Assembly (NCBI RefSeq): GCF_000699445.3
Contig: NC_067196.1
Coordinates: 90,064,364 to 90,128,363, forward strand
Source: Schistosoma haematobium
Taxonomy: Eukaryota; Platyhelminthes; Trematoda; Strigeidida; Schistosomatidae
Length of the DNA stretch: 64,000 nt
Reading direction: 5' to 3'
Shown: in pieces, positions 13,501 through 29,400 of the stretch
Position numbering within the stretch: the first letter of the stretch is position 1
Layout of the letters: every line of letters starts with the position of its first letter
Translations under genes and position numbers: made by a program
The notes under the pieces: model-generated
What the model saw: only the letters and a program-made list of their open reading frames with translations
Databases searched by the model: none
What the model was told of the DNA's origin: nothing

Positions 13501-16500
13501 GACGTAATTTATAGACAGAAGGATGGTATAGCAATGGGATCCCCACTTGGTCCATTACTGGCAGATTGCTTCATGGCCAGTTTAGAAAACAATCAACTCA
13601 AAACAATTATCGAAAACCTCCACTTGTATAAAAGGTACGTGAATGATATCTTTATCATTTGTGACAACAAATGTAACTTAAGTGATCTCCTAGAGACATT
13701 TAATAATTGTCACCCATCAATAAAATTCACACTTGAAGTTGAAAGTCAGTCAGTCAGTCAGTAACAACGTAGAACTTCGTACGTACGTACATCAGTTCAA
13801 GTTGCCACAACACATTAGCACACAGATGTCGTGGCCGATTCAAATCCCGTAGTGGTAGAGGTAATAAGAGTATAAGCAGTAATCGGGAAAATTAGTGTTT
13901 GGACATGTTATTTAAAGGGTATAATACAGTGAAATAAATTTGGGAACAGAAGAAGAAGCGACAAGGAGGAATAAGGAGATCAAGATTTGGGAGAACACAA
14001 AGAGTGGATGCACCTGCGCCATTGCAAACGATTTTGAGCCATGTCATTCAGGGTCTCTAACCATCGGTTACTATCATCTCGCGGTCCCCAACCAGGTAAT
14101 CTACACCTACCAACATGACTCAGTCCACTTGTCAGTGAATTCATGGACTTGTGCCATGTTTTGGTCTGGCCGCTCCTAACTTTCTTCCAACCTACTTCCA
14201 TACCACTGAACATAGCACGTCGAGGCAGTCGGTCGTTGAACATACGTAACGCGTGTCCCAGCCATCTCAACTGATGAAGTTTCACTACATCATCAATTGA
14301 TTTGCCATCCTTATCTAGTATACATATTTGCGATTGTACAGCTTTGAAAATGAATTCGCCGAAAATGGGAAAACTCTTCACTGACTTAAACTTTCTTATT
14401 TCAATTTTATAAACACCAACCACAGTATCAGCTTGAGGAACTGAGGACTATGTTATAGACATCAAACTGACGCGTATTTTCACCATTTAAACAACCATGT
14501 GACACCAAGTAGAGAAAACTAAATGTCAAGTAGATGCACAAACACTGTGATATCTTCATTTATTATTAAGTCCCATTTCTGTCAAACAGGAAGGTTAGTT
14601 ATGCTGAACGGATAGAATTGATGTGAAGAACAATAACATTTACCACCATTTATTTCTGAAGCTTTCTCAACATTACCAGTGACTTCATTTTGTTTCGTTA
14701 GTGATTCGCATTAGTTCTAACTCAATCAATGTGATGTTTGCCACTTCCACTGGAATACGGGATGTTTATTTGAAGGAACTATTACTACGTTGCACCTGCA
14801 ATGTACAGTTCACATTCAACGACGTAATTTATAGACAGAAGGATGGTATAGCAATGGGATCCCCACTTGGTCCATTACTGGCAGATTGCTTCATGGCCAG
14901 TTTAGAAAACAATCAACTCAAAACAATTATCGAAAACCTCCACTTGTATAAAAGGTACGTGAATGATATCTTTATCATTTGTGACAACAAATGTAACTTA
15001 AGTGATCTCCTAGAGACATTTAATAATTGTCACCCATCAATAAAATTCACACTTGAAGTTGAAAGTCAGTCAGTCAGTCAGTAACAACGTAGAACTTCGT
15101 ACGTACGTACATCAGTTCAAGTTGCCACAACACATTAGCACACAGATGTCGTGGCCGATTCAAATCCCGTAGTGGTAGAGGTAATAAGAGTATAAGCAGT
15201 AATCGGGAAAATTAGTGTTTGGACATGTTATTTAAAGGGTATAATACAGTGAAATAAATTTGGGAACAGAAGAAGAAGCGACAAGGAGGAATAAGGAGAT
15301 CAAGATTTGGGAGAACACAAAGAGTGGATGCACCTGCGCCATTGCAAACGATTTTGAGCCATGTCATTCAGGGTCTCTAACCATCGGTTACTATCATCTC
15401 GCGGTCCCCAACCAGGTAATCTACACCTACCAACATGACTCAGTCCACTTGTCAGTGAATTCATGGACTTGTGCCATGTTTTGGTCTGGCCGCTCCTAAC
15501 TTTCTTCCAACCTACTTCCATACCACTGAACATAGCACGTCGAGGCAGTCGGTCGTTGAACATACGTAACGCGTGTCCCAGCCATCTCAACTGATGAAGT
15601 TTCACTACATCATCAATTGATTTGCCATCCTTATCTAGTATACATATTTGCGATTGTACAGCTTTGAAAATGAATTCGCCGAAAATGGGAAAACTCTTCA
15701 CTGACTTAAACTTTCTTATTTCAATTTTATAAACACCAACCACAGTATCAGCTTGAGGAACTGAGGACTATGTTATAGACATCAAACTGACGCGTATTTT
15801 CACCATTTAAACAACCATGTGACACCAAGTAGAGAAAACTAAATGTCAAGTAGATGCACAAACACTGTGATATCTTCATTTATTATTAAGTCCCATTTCT
15901 GTCAAACAGGAAGGTTAGTTATGCTGAACGGATAGAATTGATGTGAAGAACAATAACATTTACCACCATTTATTTCTGAAGCTTTCTCAACATTACCAGT
16001 GACTTCATTTTGTTTCGTTAGTGATTCGCATTAGTTCTAACTCAATCAATGTGATGTTTGCCACTTCCACTGGAATACGGGATGTTTATTTGAAGGAACT
16101 ATTACTACGTTGCACCTGCAATGTACAGTTCACATTCAACGACGTAATTTATAGACAGAAGGATGGTATAGCAATGGGATCCCCACTTGGTCCATTACTG
16201 GCAGATTGCTTCATGGCCAGTTTAGAAAACAATCAACTCAAAACAATTATCGAAAACCTCCACTTGTATAAAAGGTACGTGAATGATATCTTTATCATTT
16301 GTGACAACAAATGTAACTTAAGTGATCTCCTAGAGACATTTAATAATTGTCACCCATCAATAAAATTCACACTTGAAGTTGAAAGTCAGTCAGTCAGTCA
16401 GTAACAACGTAGAACTTCGTACGTACGTACATCAGTTCAAGTTGCCACAACACATTAGCACACAGATGTCGTGGCCGATTCAAATCCCGTAGTGGTAGAG

Positions 16501-19500
16501 GTAATAAGAGTATAAGCAGTAATCGGGAAAATTAGTGTTTGGACATGTTATTTAAAGGGTATAATACAGTGAAATAAATTTGGGAACAGAAGAAGAAGCG
16601 ACAAGGAGGAATAAGGAGATCAAGATTTGGGAGAACACAAAGAGTGGATGCACCTGCGCCATTGCAAACGATTTTGAGCCATGTCATTCAGGGTCTCTAA
16701 CCATCGGTTACTATCATCTCGCGGTCCCCAACCAGGTAATCTACACCTACCAACATGACTCAGTCCACTTGTCAGTGAATTCATGGACTTGTGCCATGTT
16801 TTGGTCTGGCCGCTCCTAACTTTCTTCCAACCTACTTCCATACCACTGAACATAGCACGTCGAGGCAGTCGGTCGTTGAACATACGTAACGCGTGTCCCA
16901 GCCATCTCAACTGATGAAGTTTCACTACATCATCAATTGATTTGCCATCCTTATCTAGTATACATATTTGCGATTGTACAGCTTTGAAAATGAATTCGCC
17001 GAAAATGGGAAAACTCTTCACTGACTTAAACTTTCTTATTTCAATTTTATAAACACCAACCACAGTATCAGCTTGAGGAACTGAGGACTATGTTATAGAC
17101 ATCAAACTGACGCGTATTTTCACCATTTAAACAACCATGTGACACCAAGTAGAGAAAACTAAATGTCAAGTAGATGCACAAACACTGTGATATCTTCATT
17201 TATTATTAAGTCCCATTTCTGTCAAACAGGAAGGTTAGTTATGCTGAACGGATAGAATTGATGTGAAGAACAATAACATTTACCACCATTTATTTCTGAA
17301 GCTTTCTCAACATTACCAGTGACTTCATTTTGTTTCGTTAGTGATTCGCATTAGTTCTAACTCAATCAATGTGATGTTTGCCACTTCCACTGGAATACGG
17401 GATGTTTATTTGAAGGAACTATTACTACGTTGCACCTGCAATGTACAGTTCACATTCAACGACGTAATTTATAGACAGAAGGATGGTATAGCAATGGGAT
17501 CCCCACTTGGTCCATTACTGGCAGATTGCTTCATGGCCAGTTTAGAAAACAATCAACTCAAAACAATTATCGAAAACCTCCACTTGTATAAAAGGTACGT
17601 GAATGATATCTTTATCATTTGTGACAACAAATGTAACTTAAGTGATCTCCTAGAGACATTTAATAATTGTCACCCATCAATAAAATTCACACTTGAAGTT
17701 GAAAGTCAGTCAGTCAGTCAGTAACAACGTAGAACTTCGTACGTACGTACATCAGTTCAAGTTGCCACAACACATTAGCACACAGATGTCGTGGCCGATT
17801 CAAATCCCGTAGTGGTAGAGGTAATAAGAGTATAAGCAGTAATCGGGAAAATTAGTGTTTGGACATGTTATTTAAAGGGTATAATACAGTGAAATAAATT
17901 TGGGAACAGAAGAAGAAGCGACAAGGAGGAATAAGGAGATCAAGATTTGGGAGAACACAAAGAGTGGATGCACCTGCGCCATTGCAAACGATTTTGAGCC
18001 ATGTCATTCAGGGTCTCTAACCATCGGTTACTATCATCTCGCGGTCCCCAACCAGGTAATCTACACCTACCAACATGACTCAGTCCACTTGTCAGTGAAT
18101 TCATGGACTTGTGCCATGTTTTGGTCTGGCCGCTCCTAACTTTCTTCCAACCTACTTCCATACCACTGAACATAGCACGTCGAGGCAGTCGGTCGTTGAA
18201 CATACGTAACGCGTGTCCCAGCCATCTCAACTGATGAAGTTTCACTACATCATCAATTGATTTGCCATCCTTATCTAGTATACATATTTGCGATTGTACA
18301 GCTTTGAAAATGAATTCGCCGAAAATGGGAAAACTCTTCACTGACTTAAACTTTCTTATTTCAATTTTATAAACACCAACCACAGTATCAGCTTGAGGAA
18401 CTGAGGACTATGTTATAGACATCAAACTGACGCGTATTTTCACCATTTAAACAACCATGTGACACCAAGTAGAGAAAACTAAATGTCAAGTAGATGCACA
18501 AACACTGTGATATCTTCATTTATTATTAAGTCCCATTTCTGTCAAACAGGAAGGTTAGTTATGCTGAACGGATAGAATTGATGTGAAGAACAATAACATT
18601 TACCACCATTTATTTCTGAAGCTTTCTCAACATTACCAGTGACTTCATTTTGTTTCGTTAGTGATTCGCATTAGTTCTAACTCAATCAATGTGATGTTTG
18701 CCACTTCCACTGGAATACGGGATGTTTATTTGAAGGAACTATTACTACGTTGCACCTGCAATGTACAGTTCACATTCAACGACGTAATTTATAGACAGAA
18801 GGATGGTATAGCAATGGGATCCCCACTTGGTCCATTACTGGCAGATTGCTTCATGGCCAGTTTAGAAAACAATCAACTCAAAACAATTATCGAAAACCTC
18901 CACTTGTATAAAAGGTACGTGAATGATATCTTTATCATTTGTGACAACAAATGTAACTTAAGTGATCTCCTAGAGACATTTAATAATTGTCACCCATCAA
19001 TAAAATTCACACTTGAAGTTGAAAGTCAGTCAGTCAGTCAGTAACAACGTAGAACTTCGTACGTACGTACATCAGTTCAAGTTGCCACAACACATTAGCA
19101 CACAGATGTCGTGGCCGATTCAAATCCCGTAGTGGTAGAGGTAATAAGAGTATAAGCAGTAATCGGGAAAATTAGTGTTTGGACATGTTATTTAAAGGGT
19201 ATAATACAGTGAAATAAATTTGGGAACAGAAGAAGAAGCGACAAGGAGGAATAAGGAGATCAAGATTTGGGAGAACACAAAGAGTGGATGCACCTGCGCC
19301 ATTGCAAACGATTTTGAGCCATGTCATTCAGGGTCTCTAACCATCGGTTACTATCATCTCGCGGTCCCCAACCAGGTAATCTACACCTACCAACATGACT
19401 CAGTCCACTTGTCAGTGAATTCATGGACTTGTGCCATGTTTTGGTCTGGCCGCTCCTAACTTTCTTCCAACCTACTTCCATACCACTGAACATAGCACGT

Positions 19501-22500
19501 CGAGGCAGTCGGTCGTTGAACATACGTAACGCGTGTCCCAGCCATCTCAACTGATGAAGTTTCACTACATCATCAATTGATTTGCCATCCTTATCTAGTA
19601 TACATATTTGCGATTGTACAGCTTTGAAAATGAATTCGCCGAAAATGGGAAAACTCTTCACTGACTTAAACTTTCTTATTTCAATTTTATAAACACCAAC
19701 CACAGTATCAGCTTGAGGAACTGAGGACTATGTTATAGACATCAAACTGACGCGTATTTTCACCATTTAAACAACCATGTGACACCAAGTAGAGAAAACT
19801 AAATGTCAAGTAGATGCACAAACACTGTGATATCTTCATTTATTATTAAGTCCCATTTCTGTCAAACAGGAAGGTTAGTTATGCTGAACGGATAGAATTG
19901 ATGTGAAGAACAATAACATTTACCACCATTTATTTCTGAAGCTTTCTCAACATTACCAGTGACTTCATTTTGTTTCGTTAGTGATTCGCATTAGTTCTAA
20001 CTCAATCAATGTGATGTTTGCCACTTCCACTGGAATACGGGATGTTTATTTGAAGGAACTATTACTACGTTGCACCTGCAATGTACAGTTCACATTCAAC
20101 GACGTAATTTATAGACAGAAGGATGGTATAGCAATGGGATCCCCACTTGGTCCATTACTGGCAGATTGCTTCATGGCCAGTTTAGAAAACAATCAACTCA
20201 AAACAATTATCGAAAACCTCCACTTGTATAAAAGGTACGTGAATGATATCTTTATCATTTGTGACAACAAATGTAACTTAAGTGATCTCCTAGAGACATT
20301 TAATAATTGTCACCCATCAATAAAATTCACACTTGAAGTTGAAAGTCAGTCAGTCAGTCAGTAACAACGTAGAACTTCGTACGTACGTACATCAGTTCAA
20401 GTTGCCACAACACATTAGCACACAGATGTCGTGGCCGATTCAAATCCCGTAGTGGTAGAGGTAATAAGAGTATAAGCAGTAATCGGGAAAATTAGTGTTT
20501 GGACATGTTATTTAAAGGGTATAATACAGTGAAATAAATTTGGGAACAGAAGAAGAAGCGACAAGGAGGAATAAGGAGATCAAGATTTGGGAGAACACAA
20601 AGAGTGGATGCACCTGCGCCATTGCAAACGATTTTGAGCCATGTCATTCAGGGTCTCTAACCATCGGTTACTATCATCTCGCGGTCCCCAACCAGGTAAT
20701 CTACACCTACCAACATGACTCAGTCCACTTGTCAGTGAATTCATGGACTTGTGCCATGTTTTGGTCTGGCCGCTCCTAACTTTCTTCCAACCTACTTCCA
20801 TACCACTGAACATAGCACGTCGAGGCAGTCGGTCGTTGAACATACGTAACGCGTGTCCCAGCCATCTCAACTGATGAAGTTTCACTACATCATCAATTGA
20901 TTTGCCATCCTTATCTAGTATACATATTTGCGATTGTACAGCTTTGAAAATGAATTCGCCGAAAATGGGAAAACTCTTCACTGACTTAAACTTTCTTATT
21001 TCAATTTTATAAACACCAACCACAGTATCAGCTTGAGGAACTGAGGACTATGTTATAGACATCAAACTGACGCGTATTTTCACCATTTAAACAACCATGT
21101 GACACCAAGTAGAGAAAACTAAATGTCAAGTAGATGCACAAACACTGTGATATCTTCATTTATTATTAAGTCCCATTTCTGTCAAACAGGAAGGTTAGTT
21201 ATGCTGAACGGATAGAATTGATGTGAAGAACAATAACATTTACCACCATTTATTTCTGAAGCTTTCTCAACATTACCAGTGACTTCATTTTGTTTCGTTA
21301 GTGATTCGCATTAGTTCTAACTCAATCAATGTGATGTTTGCCACTTCCACTGGAATACGGGATGTTTATTTGAAGGAACTATTACTACGTTGCACCTGCA
21401 ATGTACAGTTCACATTCAACGACGTAATTTATAGACAGAAGGATGGTATAGCAATGGGATCCCCACTTGGTCCATTACTGGCAGATTGCTTCATGGCCAG
21501 TTTAGAAAACAATCAACTCAAAACAATTATCGAAAACCTCCACTTGTATAAAAGGTACGTGAATGATATCTTTATCATTTGTGACAACAAATGTAACTTA
21601 AGTGATCTCCTAGAGACATTTAATAATTGTCACCCATCAATAAAATTCACACTTGAAGTTGAAAGTCAGTCAGTCAGTCAGTAACAACGTAGAACTTCGT
21701 ACGTACGTACATCAGTTCAAGTTGCCACAACACATTAGCACACAGATGTCGTGGCCGATTCAAATCCCGTAGTGGTAGAGGTAATAAGAGTATAAGCAGT
21801 AATCGGGAAAATTAGTGTTTGGACATGTTATTTAAAGGGTATAATACAGTGAAATAAATTTGGGAACAGAAGAAGAAGCGACAAGGAGGAATAAGGAGAT
21901 CAAGATTTGGGAGAACACAAAGAGTGGATGCACCTGCGCCATTGCAAACGATTTTGAGCCATGTCATTCAGGGTCTCTAACCATCGGTTACTATCATCTC
22001 GCGGTCCCCAACCAGGTAATCTACACCTACCAACATGACTCAGTCCACTTGTCAGTGAATTCATGGACTTGTGCCATGTTTTGGTCTGGCCGCTCCTAAC
22101 TTTCTTCCAACCTACTTCCATACCACTGAACATAGCACGTCGAGGCAGTCGGTCGTTGAACATACGTAACGCGTGTCCCAGCCATCTCAACTGATGAAGT
22201 TTCACTACATCATCAATTGATTTGCCATCCTTATCTAGTATACATATTTGCGATTGTACAGCTTTGAAAATGAATTCGCCGAAAATGGGAAAACTCTTCA
22301 CTGACTTAAACTTTCTTATTTCAATTTTATAAACACCAACCACAGTATCAGCTTGAGGAACTGAGGACTATGTTATAGACATCAAACTGACGCGTATTTT
22401 CACCATTTAAACAACCATGTGACACCAAGTAGAGAAAACTAAATGTCAAGTAGATGCACAAACACTGTGATATCTTCATTTATTATTAAGTCCCATTTCT

Positions 22501-25080
22501 GTCAAACAGGAAGGTTAGTTATGCTGAACGGATAGAATTGATGTGAAGAACAATAACATTTACCACCATTTATTTCTGAAGCTTTCTCAACATTACCAGT
22601 GACTTCATTTTGTTTCGTTAGTGATTCGCATTAGTTCTAACTCAATCAATGTGATGTTTGCCACTTCCACTGGAATACGGGATGTTTATTTGAAGGAACT
22701 ATTACTACGTTGCACCTGCAATGTACAGTTCACATTCAACGACGTAATTTATAGACAGAAGGATGGTATAGCAATGGGATCCCCACTTGGTCCATTACTG
22801 GCAGATTGCTTCATGGCCAGTTTAGAAAACAATCAACTCAAAACAATTATCGAAAACCTCCACTTGTATAAAAGGTACGTGAATGATATCTTTATCATTT
22901 GTGACAACAAATGTAACTTAAGTGATCTCCTAGAGACATTTAATAATTGTCACCCATCAATAAAATTCACACTTGAAGTTGAAAGTCAGTCAGTCAGTCA
23001 GTAACAACGTAGAACTTCGTACGTACGTACATCAGTTCAAGTTGCCACAACACATTAGCACACAGATGTCGTGGCCGATTCAAATCCCGTAGTGGTAGAG
23101 GTAATAAGAGTATAAGCAGTAATCGGGAAAATTAGTGTTTGGACATGTTATTTAAAGGGTATAATACAGTGAAATAAATTTGGGAACAGAAGAAGAAGCG
23201 ACAAGGAGGAATAAGGAGATCAAGATTTGGGAGAACACAAAGAGTGGATGCACCTGCGCCATTGCAAACGATTTTGAGCCATGTCATTCAGGGTCTCTAA
23301 CCATCGGTTACTATCATCTCGCGGTCCCCAACCAGGTAATCTACACCTACCAACATGACTCAGTCCACTTGTCAGTGAATTCATGGACTTGTGCCATGTT
23401 TTGGTCTGGCCGCTCCTAACTTTCTTCCAACCTACTTCCATACCACTGAACATAGCACGTCGAGGCAGTCGGTCGTTGAACATACGTAACGCGTGTCCCA
23501 GCCATCTCAACTGATGAAGTTTCACTACATCATCAATTGATTTGCCATCCTTATCTAGTATACATATTTGCGATTGTACAGCTTTGAAAATGAATTCGCC
23601 GAAAATGGGAAAACTCTTCACTGACTTAAACTTTCTTATTTCAATTTTATAAACACCAACCACAGTATCAGCTTGAGGAACTGAGGACTATGTTATAGAC
23701 ATCAAACTGACGCGTATTTTCACCATTTAAACAACCATGTGACACCAAGTAGAGAAAACTAAATGTCAAGTAGATGCACAAACACTGTGATATCTTCATT
23801 TATTATTAAGTCCCATTTCTGTCAAACAGGAAGGTTAGTTATGCTGAACGGATAGAATTGATGTGAAGAACAATAACATTTACCACCATTTATTTCTGAA
23901 GCTTTCTCAACATTACCAGTGACTTCATTTTGTTTCGTTAGTGATTCGCATTAGTTCTAACTCAATCAATGTGATGTTTGCCACTTCCACTGGAATACGG
24001 GATGTTTATTTGAAGGAACTATTACTACGTTGCACCTGCAATGTACAGTTCACATTCAACGACGTAATTTATAGACAGAAGGATGGTATAGCAATGGGAT
24101 CCCCACTTGGTCCATTACTGGCAGATTGCTTCATGGCCAGTTTAGAAAACAATCAACTCAAAACAATTATCGAAAACCTCCACTTGTATAAAAGGTACGT
24201 GAATGATATCTTTATCATTTGTGACAACAAATGTAACTTAAGTGATCTCCTAGAGACATTTAATAATTGTCACCCATCAATAAAATTCACACTTGAAGTT
24301 GAAAGTCAGTCAGTCAGTCAGTAACAACGTAGAACTTCGTACGTACGTACATCAGTTCAAGTTGCCACAACACATTAGCACACAGATGTCGTGGCCGATT
24401 CAAATCCCGTAGTGGTAGAGGTAATAAGAGTATAAGCAGTAATCGGGAAAATTAGTGTTTGGACATGTTATTTAAAGGGTATAATACAGTGAAATAAATT
24501 TGGGAACAGAAGAAGAAGCGACAAGGAGGAATAAGGAGATCAAGATTTGGGAGAACACAAAGAGTGGATGCACCTGCGCCATTGCAAACGATTTTGAGCC
24601 ATGTCATTCAGGGTCTCTAACCATCGGTTACTATCATCTCGCGGTCCCCAACCAGGTAATCTACACCTACCAACATGACTCAGTCCACTTGTCAGTGAAT
24701 TCATGGACTTGTGCCATGTTTTGGTCTGGCCGCTCCTAACTTTCTTCCAACCTACTTCCATACCACTGAACATAGCACGTCGAGGCAGTCGGTCGTTGAA
24801 CATACGTAACGCGTGTCCCAGCCATCTCAACTGATGAAGTTTCACTACATCATCAATTGATTTGCCATCCTTATCTAGTATACATATTTGCGATTGTACA
24901 GCTTTGAAAATGAATTCGCCGAAAATGGGAAAACTCTTCACTGACTTAAACTTTCTTATTTCAATTTTATAAACACCAACCACAGTATCAGCTTGAGGAA
25001 CTGAGGACTATGTTATAGACATCAAACTGACGCGTATTTTCACCATTTAAACAACCATGTGACACCAAGTAGAGAAAACT

Positions 25081-26400
25081 AAATGTCAAGTAGATGCACA
25101 AACACTGTGATATCTTCATTTATTATTAAGTCCCATTTCTGTCAAACAGGAAGGTTAGTTATGCTGAACGGATAGAATTGATGTGAAGAACAATAACATT
25201 TACCACCATTTATTTCTGAAGCTTTCTCAACATTACCAGTGACTTCATTTTGTTTCGTTAGTGATTCGCATTAGTTCTAACTCAATCAATGTGATGTTTG
25301 CCACTTCCACTGGAATACGGGATGTTTATTTGAAGGAACTATTACTACGTTGCACCTGCAATGTACAGTTCACATTCAACGACGTAATTTATAGACAGAA
25401 GGATGGTATAGCAATGGGATCCCCACTTGGTCCATTACTGGCAGATTGCTTCATGGCCAGTTTAGAAAACAATCAACTCAAAACAATTATCGAAAACCTC
25501 CACTTGTATAAAAGGTACGTGAATGATATCTTTATCATTTGTGACAACAAATGTAACTTAAGTGATCTCCTAGAGACATTTAATAATTGTCACCCATCAA
25601 TAAAATTCACACTTGAAGTTGAAAGTCAGTCAGTCAGTCAGTAACAACGTAGAACTTCGTACGTACGTACATCAGTTCAAGTTGCCACAACACATTAGCA
25701 CACAGATGTCGTGGCCGATTCAAATCCCGTAGTGGTAGAGGTAATAAGAGTATAAGCAGTAATCGGGAAAATTAGTGTTTGGACATGTTATTTAAAGGGT
25801 ATAATACAGTGAAATAAATTTGGGAACAGAAGAAGAAGCGACAAGGAGGAATAAGGAGATCAAGATTTGGGAGAACACAAAGAGTGGATGCACCTGCGCC
25901 ATTGCAAACGATTTGGAGCCATGTCATTCAGGGTCTCTAACCATCGGTTACTATCATCTCGCGGTCCCCAACCAGGTAATCTACACCTACCAACATGACT
26001 CAGTCCACTTGTCAGTGAATTCATGGACTTGTGCCATGTTTTGGTCTGGCCGCTCCTAACTTTCTTCCAACCTACTTCCATACCACTGAACATAGCACGT
26101 CGAGGCAGTCGGTCGTTGAACATACGTAACGCGTGTCCCAGCCATCTCAACTGATGAAGTTTCACTACATCATCAATTGATTTGCCATCCTTATCTAGTA
26201 TACATATTTGCGATTGTACAGCTTTGAAAATGAATTCGCCGAAAATGGGAAAACTCTTCACTGACTTAAACTTTCTTATTTCAATTTTATAAACACCAAC
26301 CACAGTATCAGCTTGAGGAACTGAGGACTATGTTATAGACATCAAACTGACGCGTATTTTCACCATTTAAACAACCATGTGACACCAAGTAGAGAAAACT
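25081..26400. repeat. Array unit 20, the only variant unit seen
   Basis: Identical to the other units except T to G at 25915 (ATTTTGAGCC becomes ATTTGGAGCC, unit position 835). The change falls in the antisense RTE coding relic, where it turns a Gln codon (CAA) into Pro (CCA) in the MAQNR block. It is the only internal marker that could anchor long reads across the array. Confidence 0.9.
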
Positions 26401-29400
26401 AAATGTCAAGTAGATGCACAAACACTGTGATATCTTCATTTATTATTAAGTCCCATTTCTGTCAAACAGGAAGGTTAGTTATGCTGAACGGATAGAATTG
26501 ATGTGAAGAACAATAACATTTACCACCATTTATTTCTGAAGCTTTCTCAACATTACCAGTGACTTCATTTTGTTTCGTTAGTGATTCGCATTAGTTCTAA
26601 CTCAATCAATGTGATGTTTGCCACTTCCACTGGAATACGGGATGTTTATTTGAAGGAACTATTACTACGTTGCACCTGCAATGTACAGTTCACATTCAAC
26701 GACGTAATTTATAGACAGAAGGATGGTATAGCAATGGGATCCCCACTTGGTCCATTACTGGCAGATTGCTTCATGGCCAGTTTAGAAAACAATCAACTCA
26801 AAACAATTATCGAAAACCTCCACTTGTATAAAAGGTACGTGAATGATATCTTTATCATTTGTGACAACAAATGTAACTTAAGTGATCTCCTAGAGACATT
26901 TAATAATTGTCACCCATCAATAAAATTCACACTTGAAGTTGAAAGTCAGTCAGTCAGTCAGTAACAACGTAGAACTTCGTACGTACGTACATCAGTTCAA
27001 GTTGCCACAACACATTAGCACACAGATGTCGTGGCCGATTCAAATCCCGTAGTGGTAGAGGTAATAAGAGTATAAGCAGTAATCGGGAAAATTAGTGTTT
27101 GGACATGTTATTTAAAGGGTATAATACAGTGAAATAAATTTGGGAACAGAAGAAGAAGCGACAAGGAGGAATAAGGAGATCAAGATTTGGGAGAACACAA
27201 AGAGTGGATGCACCTGCGCCATTGCAAACGATTTTGAGCCATGTCATTCAGGGTCTCTAACCATCGGTTACTATCATCTCGCGGTCCCCAACCAGGTAAT
27301 CTACACCTACCAACATGACTCAGTCCACTTGTCAGTGAATTCATGGACTTGTGCCATGTTTTGGTCTGGCCGCTCCTAACTTTCTTCCAACCTACTTCCA
27401 TACCACTGAACATAGCACGTCGAGGCAGTCGGTCGTTGAACATACGTAACGCGTGTCCCAGCCATCTCAACTGATGAAGTTTCACTACATCATCAATTGA
27501 TTTGCCATCCTTATCTAGTATACATATTTGCGATTGTACAGCTTTGAAAATGAATTCGCCGAAAATGGGAAAACTCTTCACTGACTTAAACTTTCTTATT
27601 TCAATTTTATAAACACCAACCACAGTATCAGCTTGAGGAACTGAGGACTATGTTATAGACATCAAACTGACGCGTATTTTCACCATTTAAACAACCATGT
27701 GACACCAAGTAGAGAAAACTAAATGTCAAGTAGATGCACAAACACTGTGATATCTTCATTTATTATTAAGTCCCATTTCTGTCAAACAGGAAGGTTAGTT
27801 ATGCTGAACGGATAGAATTGATGTGAAGAACAATAACATTTACCACCATTTATTTCTGAAGCTTTCTCAACATTACCAGTGACTTCATTTTGTTTCGTTA
27901 GTGATTCGCATTAGTTCTAACTCAATCAATGTGATGTTTGCCACTTCCACTGGAATACGGGATGTTTATTTGAAGGAACTATTACTACGTTGCACCTGCA
28001 ATGTACAGTTCACATTCAACGACGTAATTTATAGACAGAAGGATGGTATAGCAATGGGATCCCCACTTGGTCCATTACTGGCAGATTGCTTCATGGCCAG
28101 TTTAGAAAACAATCAACTCAAAACAATTATCGAAAACCTCCACTTGTATAAAAGGTACGTGAATGATATCTTTATCATTTGTGACAACAAATGTAACTTA
28201 AGTGATCTCCTAGAGACATTTAATAATTGTCACCCATCAATAAAATTCACACTTGAAGTTGAAAGTCAGTCAGTCAGTCAGTAACAACGTAGAACTTCGT
28301 ACGTACGTACATCAGTTCAAGTTGCCACAACACATTAGCACACAGATGTCGTGGCCGATTCAAATCCCGTAGTGGTAGAGGTAATAAGAGTATAAGCAGT
28401 AATCGGGAAAATTAGTGTTTGGACATGTTATTTAAAGGGTATAATACAGTGAAATAAATTTGGGAACAGAAGAAGAAGCGACAAGGAGGAATAAGGAGAT
28501 CAAGATTTGGGAGAACACAAAGAGTGGATGCACCTGCGCCATTGCAAACGATTTTGAGCCATGTCATTCAGGGTCTCTAACCATCGGTTACTATCATCTC
28601 GCGGTCCCCAACCAGGTAATCTACACCTACCAACATGACTCAGTCCACTTGTCAGTGAATTCATGGACTTGTGCCATGTTTTGGTCTGGCCGCTCCTAAC
28701 TTTCTTCCAACCTACTTCCATACCACTGAACATAGCACGTCGAGGCAGTCGGTCGTTGAACATACGTAACGCGTGTCCCAGCCATCTCAACTGATGAAGT
28801 TTCACTACATCATCAATTGATTTGCCATCCTTATCTAGTATACATATTTGCGATTGTACAGCTTTGAAAATGAATTCGCCGAAAATGGGAAAACTCTTCA
28901 CTGACTTAAACTTTCTTATTTCAATTTTATAAACACCAACCACAGTATCAGCTTGAGGAACTGAGGACTATGTTATAGACATCAAACTGACGCGTATTTT
29001 CACCATTTAAACAACCATGTGACACCAAGTAGAGAAAACTAAATGTCAAGTAGATGCACAAACACTGTGATATCTTCATTTATTATTAAGTCCCATTTCT
29101 GTCAAACAGGAAGGTTAGTTATGCTGAACGGATAGAATTGATGTGAAGAACAATAACATTTACCACCATTTATTTCTGAAGCTTTCTCAACATTACCAGT
29201 GACTTCATTTTGTTTCGTTAGTGATTCGCATTAGTTCTAACTCAATCAATGTGATGTTTGCCACTTCCACTGGAATACGGGATGTTTATTTGAAGGAACT
29301 ATTACTACGTTGCACCTGCAATGTACAGTTCACATTCAACGACGTAATTTATAGACAGAAGGATGGTATAGCAATGGGATCCCCACTTGGTCCATTACTG

